In this document: positions 60,459-64,000 of the stretch, one piece after another
Layout: the number at the start of each line of letters is the position of its first letter
How positions within the stretch are numbered: the first letter of the stretch is position 1
Assembly (NCBI GenBank): GCA_934102255.1
Contig: CAKOSN010000003.1
Coordinates: forward strand, 32,397 to 96,396
DNA: 64,000 bases
Direction: 5' to 3'
Origin: an uncultured Bacilli bacterium
Lineage (GTDB): Bacteria > Bacillota_I > Bacilli_A > RF39 > UBA660
Translations under genes and position numbers: made by a program
Notes under the pieces: generated by a model
The model's input: only the letters and a program-made list of their open reading frames with translations
What the model was told of the DNA's origin: nothing
The model's database searches: none

Positions 60459-62378
60459 TTATTTAATACCCCACACCTGTTCTAAAAAATTTAATCTATC
60501 TTGCATATTTTTTTGTTGCTCTGTACTTATATTATCATTATTTTCTAAGTAAGAATATATTTTTTTTATTTCTAGTAAATGTTTTTTTCTATTCATAGTA
60601 GAACTTATATTATTGCCATGTAAGCGATAGTAGTTTAAGGTTTTCTTGTTATAAGCAATCTTACCTCGTTTTAAAGCATTAAGATAAAAATACCAATCGC
60701 CGCATTGTTTAAAAGTTTTAGATATATTTAATATCTCCTCGTAATCGTCTTTTCTTATTATTGTTCCCGAAACATTTGGAATAGTGCAATTAAGATAAGC
60801 ATAATTGGTTATTTCCTTTGGTCCATCATTAACATAATTTTTTTGCCAATGACCCGTTTTTAATAAATCTATCTGATCTATTAACGAATTTTTAACAATA
60901 GTCCCTTCACTATCTATAAAGCCCGTATCAGCATAACTAAGGACAATATTTTCATTTTTATTTATGGGTTTAATTGCTTCTTTTAGAAAGTCCTTTTTAC
61001 AATAATCATCAGCCTCACAAATCCAAACATAATCGCCACTTGCTAATTTAAATCCTTTTTGCCACTGACTAAAAGCATTACCGCTATTTTTTTCATTAGG
61101 AACTACTTTAACATTAATATATTTATTGATATTAGAAACTATTTTATTAATAATTTCCAAAGAATTATCACTTGAACAGTCATCCAAAATAATAAGTTCA
61201 TAAATTGGATAATCTTGGTTTAAAATACTATATACTCGTTCATATAAGAACCTAGCATAATTATAATTAGGAATAACAACCGATATCTTTATATTGGTTT
61301 TAGCATAACTATTTTGTTTTATCGCACATTTCTTAAGATCATCTAAAGAAATATCTGGAATTACGTTCTTTTGTTTTATATGTTTAACATCTCGTAATAA
61401 ATGATATAAACTTATCCAAAGATTATCTAAAATAAACAGTCTCTTTACATTTAAATTTACTAAATTAGAATAATAAATTTTATTAATTTTTGATTCTTGA
61501 TTTAAGAATTTTTGATATAGTTTATTATTTTTCACATCATATTCATTAATTAAACTAAAATATTTCTTTAAAACTTTGTATCTAGAAAAAAACTTCTTCT
61601 CTTTAGGAATTACATACAATAATAAAACTACTAGTTGATTATAAACAATAGCATCTTTTAAAGACTCATAATCTTTATTATCTTTAATTCTTTCTAAAGT
61701 TGTTTTAACTCCATAAAATATATCAAATCTTTTATCACTAAAGCCACTATTTTGAATAGAGCCACCTCTTTGAACATAATAATAATAAGTATTAGCATAA
61801 CTAATTTTTTTAGCCTCTACTATAGTAGGAATAACAACGGCTATATCTTCATTTACTTTTTCTTCTGCAAATTTATACTTACTAATTAATTCTTTTTTAA
61901 ATAACTTATTACAAGCACTAGCGGCCAGACCATTATTTACTACGTTATAAACATTAAATTTATCACTATTACAACATTTAGAAATTACTTCAGTATTAGT
62001 TTCCTCATCTACAATTTTCATATCACAAATAGCAATTTCAGCCTTATTATCTACAATGGCTTGCATTAATTTTTCATAATAATCCAAATCGACATAATCA
62101 TCCGAATCAATATAACCAATATAATCGCCAGTAGCATTTTCTAATCCTATATTTCTTGAATAAGAAAGACCACTGTTTTTCTTATTATAAATTAGTTTTA
62201 CTTTATCATTATTAGAGTACTTTTTTAAAACTTCTTTAGAATTATCTGTTGAACCATCTTCAACAACAATTATTTCTAAATTTTGATATGTTTGATTTAA
62301 TAAAGAGTTTAAACATTTCTCAACATATTTTTCAGTATTATAAACTGCGACAATTACGGATATTTTTTTATTTTTCAT
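60459..62378 (-). CDS. Double family 2 glycosyltransferase
   Basis: 639 residues with two GT2 domains: about 5-230 (VIVAVYNTEKYVEKCLNSLL, VEDGSTDNS, YIDSDDYVD) and about 375-610 (VVIPNYNYARFLYERVYSIL, LDDCSSDNS, VWICEADDYC). The second is more like the first domain of the gene downstream than like its own partner. It overlaps the GT2 gene upstream by 11 bases. Donor and acceptor sugars cannot be told. Confidence 0.9.
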   Translation of the reverse strand: MKNKKISVIVAVYNTEKYVEKCLNSLLNQTYQNLEIIVVEDGSTDNSKEVLKKYSNNDKVKLIYNKKNSGLSYSRNIGLENATGDYIGYIDSDDYVDLDYYEKLMQAIVDNKAEIAICDMKIVDEETNTEVISKCCNSDKFNVYNVVNNGLAASACNKLFKKELISKYKFAEEKVNEDIAVVIPTIVEAKKISYANTYYYYVQRGGSIQNSGFSDKRFDIFYGVKTTLERIKDNKDYESLKDAIVYNQLVVLLLYVIPKEKKFFSRYKVLKKYFSLINEYDVKNNKLYQKFLNQESKINKIYYSNLVNLNVKRLFILDNLWISLYHLLRDVKHIKQKNVIPDISLDDLKKCAIKQNSYAKTNIKISVVIPNYNYARFLYERVYSILNQDYPIYELIILDDCSSDNSLEIINKIVSNINKYINVKVVPNEKNSGNAFSQWQKGFKLASGDYVWICEADDYCKKDFLKEAIKPINKNENIVLSYADTGFIDSEGTIVKNSLIDQIDLLKTGHWQKNYVNDGPKEITNYAYLNCTIPNVSGTIIRKDDYEEILNISKTFKQCGDWYFYLNALKRGKIAYNKKTLNYYRLHGNNISSTMNRKKHLLEIKKIYSYLENNDNISTEQQKNMQDRLNFLEQVWGIK

Positions 62379-63225
62379 TATTCTCCCCCATCTGCATGCT
62401 TTCCAATAACAAATGTAATGATTTTAACCTTGTTTTTTCTCTAAACAATTTACTTAATCTTTCCTTTTTATTACTTTTCTTTATACTAGAGCCTTCCTTA
62501 TGAAACACCGTAAGTTTAGGGTCATATAAACTAACTAAATTATCCTTAAGAACTCTTTGATATAAAAATTCTTCTTCATGAAATAAGAATGTTTCATTAT
62601 AAAACGGATATTTATATTTATCTATATAGTCTTTACTAAATACTATACAACAACCATGAAGTGGTGCATCAGTTAATACCTTACTACCATTTACTGGCAC
62701 TACTGTTTTTTTTAAAAAATGTTTTATTTTAATCCCAGTCTGTAGTAACCAATAACTAATAGGATTATTATAAATACTAACTAGCTTTTCACATCTTTTT
62801 ATCTCACTATTTAAAGAAGCAATATCTTTAATAACTGGAAAAGGATTAACAGACTCACCACTAGGTGATGTTATTAAAGGACCTAACATGGCAAATTTAT
62901 ACTTTTCATAATCTTTACTAATAATATTTAAAAAGTCTTTATCACCAATGTAAACATCATTATTCATAACAATATAAAACTTAGAATGATATTTTTTCTT
63001 AGCATACTCTATCCCCTTATTATTTGCTTTAGCAAACCCATAATTTTGGTCTAATTTTAAAATATCATTAGTAAATCTTTTTATTAACTTTTCTTCACTA
63101 GTAGATAACGTATTATTATCAACAATAATAATATGGGCATCTGTTAAATCTAATCTTTTTAAGTAAGTTAAGCATTCTATTGTTTCATCAATATTCTTAT
63201 AATGTAAAATGACAAAGCTAAACAT
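62368..63225 (-). CDS. Rhamnosyltransferase-like family 2 glycosyltransferase
   Basis: 285 residues from the ATG at 63225, which has GAGGAA upstream and follows the permease stop at 63227. GT2 motifs: FVILHYKNIDETIECL, IIVDNNTL, LDQNYGFAKANNKGI and YIVMNNDVYI (NND as the metal site). The conserved LHGCCIVFSKDYID segment is typical of rhamnosyltransferase-type GT2 proteins. It is the first glycosyltransferase after the exporter. Confidence 0.87.
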   Translation of the reverse strand: MFSFVILHYKNIDETIECLTYLKRLDLTDAHIIIVDNNTLSTSEEKLIKRFTNDILKLDQNYGFAKANNKGIEYAKKKYHSKFYIVMNNDVYIGDKDFLNIISKDYEKYKFAMLGPLITSPSGESVNPFPVIKDIASLNSEIKRCEKLVSIYNNPISYWLLQTGIKIKHFLKKTVVPVNGSKVLTDAPLHGCCIVFSKDYIDKYKYPFYNETFLFHEEEFLYQRVLKDNLVSLYDPKLTVFHKEGSSIKKSNKKERLSKLFREKTRLKSLHLLLESMQMGENNEK

Positions 63226-63226
63226 C

Positions 63227-64000
<774 letters not shown>

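Overview
The window is very AT-rich and densely coded. TAA, TAG and TGA all act as stop codons (for example TGA at 51278-51280), so the code is standard and this is not a mycoplasma. The gene set points to a low-GC Bacillota lineage in or near the Bacilli/Erysipelotrichia, probably an uncultured gut-type organism: gpsB beside rnpB, polA-mutM, pgsA-rodZ, anaerobic nrdDG, SEDS proteins, TagF-like and LtaS-like enzymes, a CotY/CotZ-like spore coat protein and tandem Spo0A-type boxes. I cannot name a genus.

Layout. (1) 1-5.6 kb is an accessory island. A giant DEAH-type helicase ending in helicase-associated (HA) repeats runs off the left edge. It is divergent from a retron with a recognisable msr-msd RNA (about 4467-4626) and a retron-type reverse transcriptase with NAxxH, YCDD and VTG signatures. 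(2) 5.6-10.7 kb holds a transglutaminase-like gene with an in-frame stop upstream of its core, an LRR-like gene, lon and hpf. (3) 10.8-25.2 kb is housekeeping with small unknowns: a thioredoxin/CPBP/phosphoesterase operon, a coat-like protein, SEDS, VanY, murC, pgsA-rodZ, rnpB, gpsB, and a radical SAM/XRE pair. (4) 25.3-29.1 kb is the nrdD-nrdG-dut operon, divergent from a Crp-type regulator across a near-perfect palindrome. (5) 29.2-38.7 kb has two tandem paralogues of unknown function, a second SEDS gene with decayed copies of its own 3' end behind it, and polA-mutM-GNAT-unknown-murD-YgjP.

(6) 38.9-43.2 kb is a two-gene unit: a membrane- or wall-anchored cohesin-like protein and a 1233-residue papain-like protease with a C-terminal dockerin, which together look like a minimal cohesin-dockerin surface protease. 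rpoZ and an orphan pseudopilin follow. (7) 44.1-64 kb is one long minus-strand block for surface-polymer synthesis. From upstream to downstream it has an ABC exporter permease, three large glycosyltransferases, a HAD-domain protein, a GtrB/GtrA/GT-C module, an NTase / flippase-kinase / HAD trio, an LtaS-like sulfatase-fold enzyme, a YidC-TagF fusion, a small membrane protein, a class V aminotransferase and a cytidylyltransferase-oxidoreductase fusion. The last five probably make or attach a CDP-activated, possibly aminated, glycerol-phosphate-like unit.

The best candidates for something undescribed are the retron paired with a divergent HA-repeat helicase, the cohesin-dockerin protease pair and the fusion-rich polymer module. 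No rRNA, tRNA, CRISPR array, insertion sequence or prophage core was seen.
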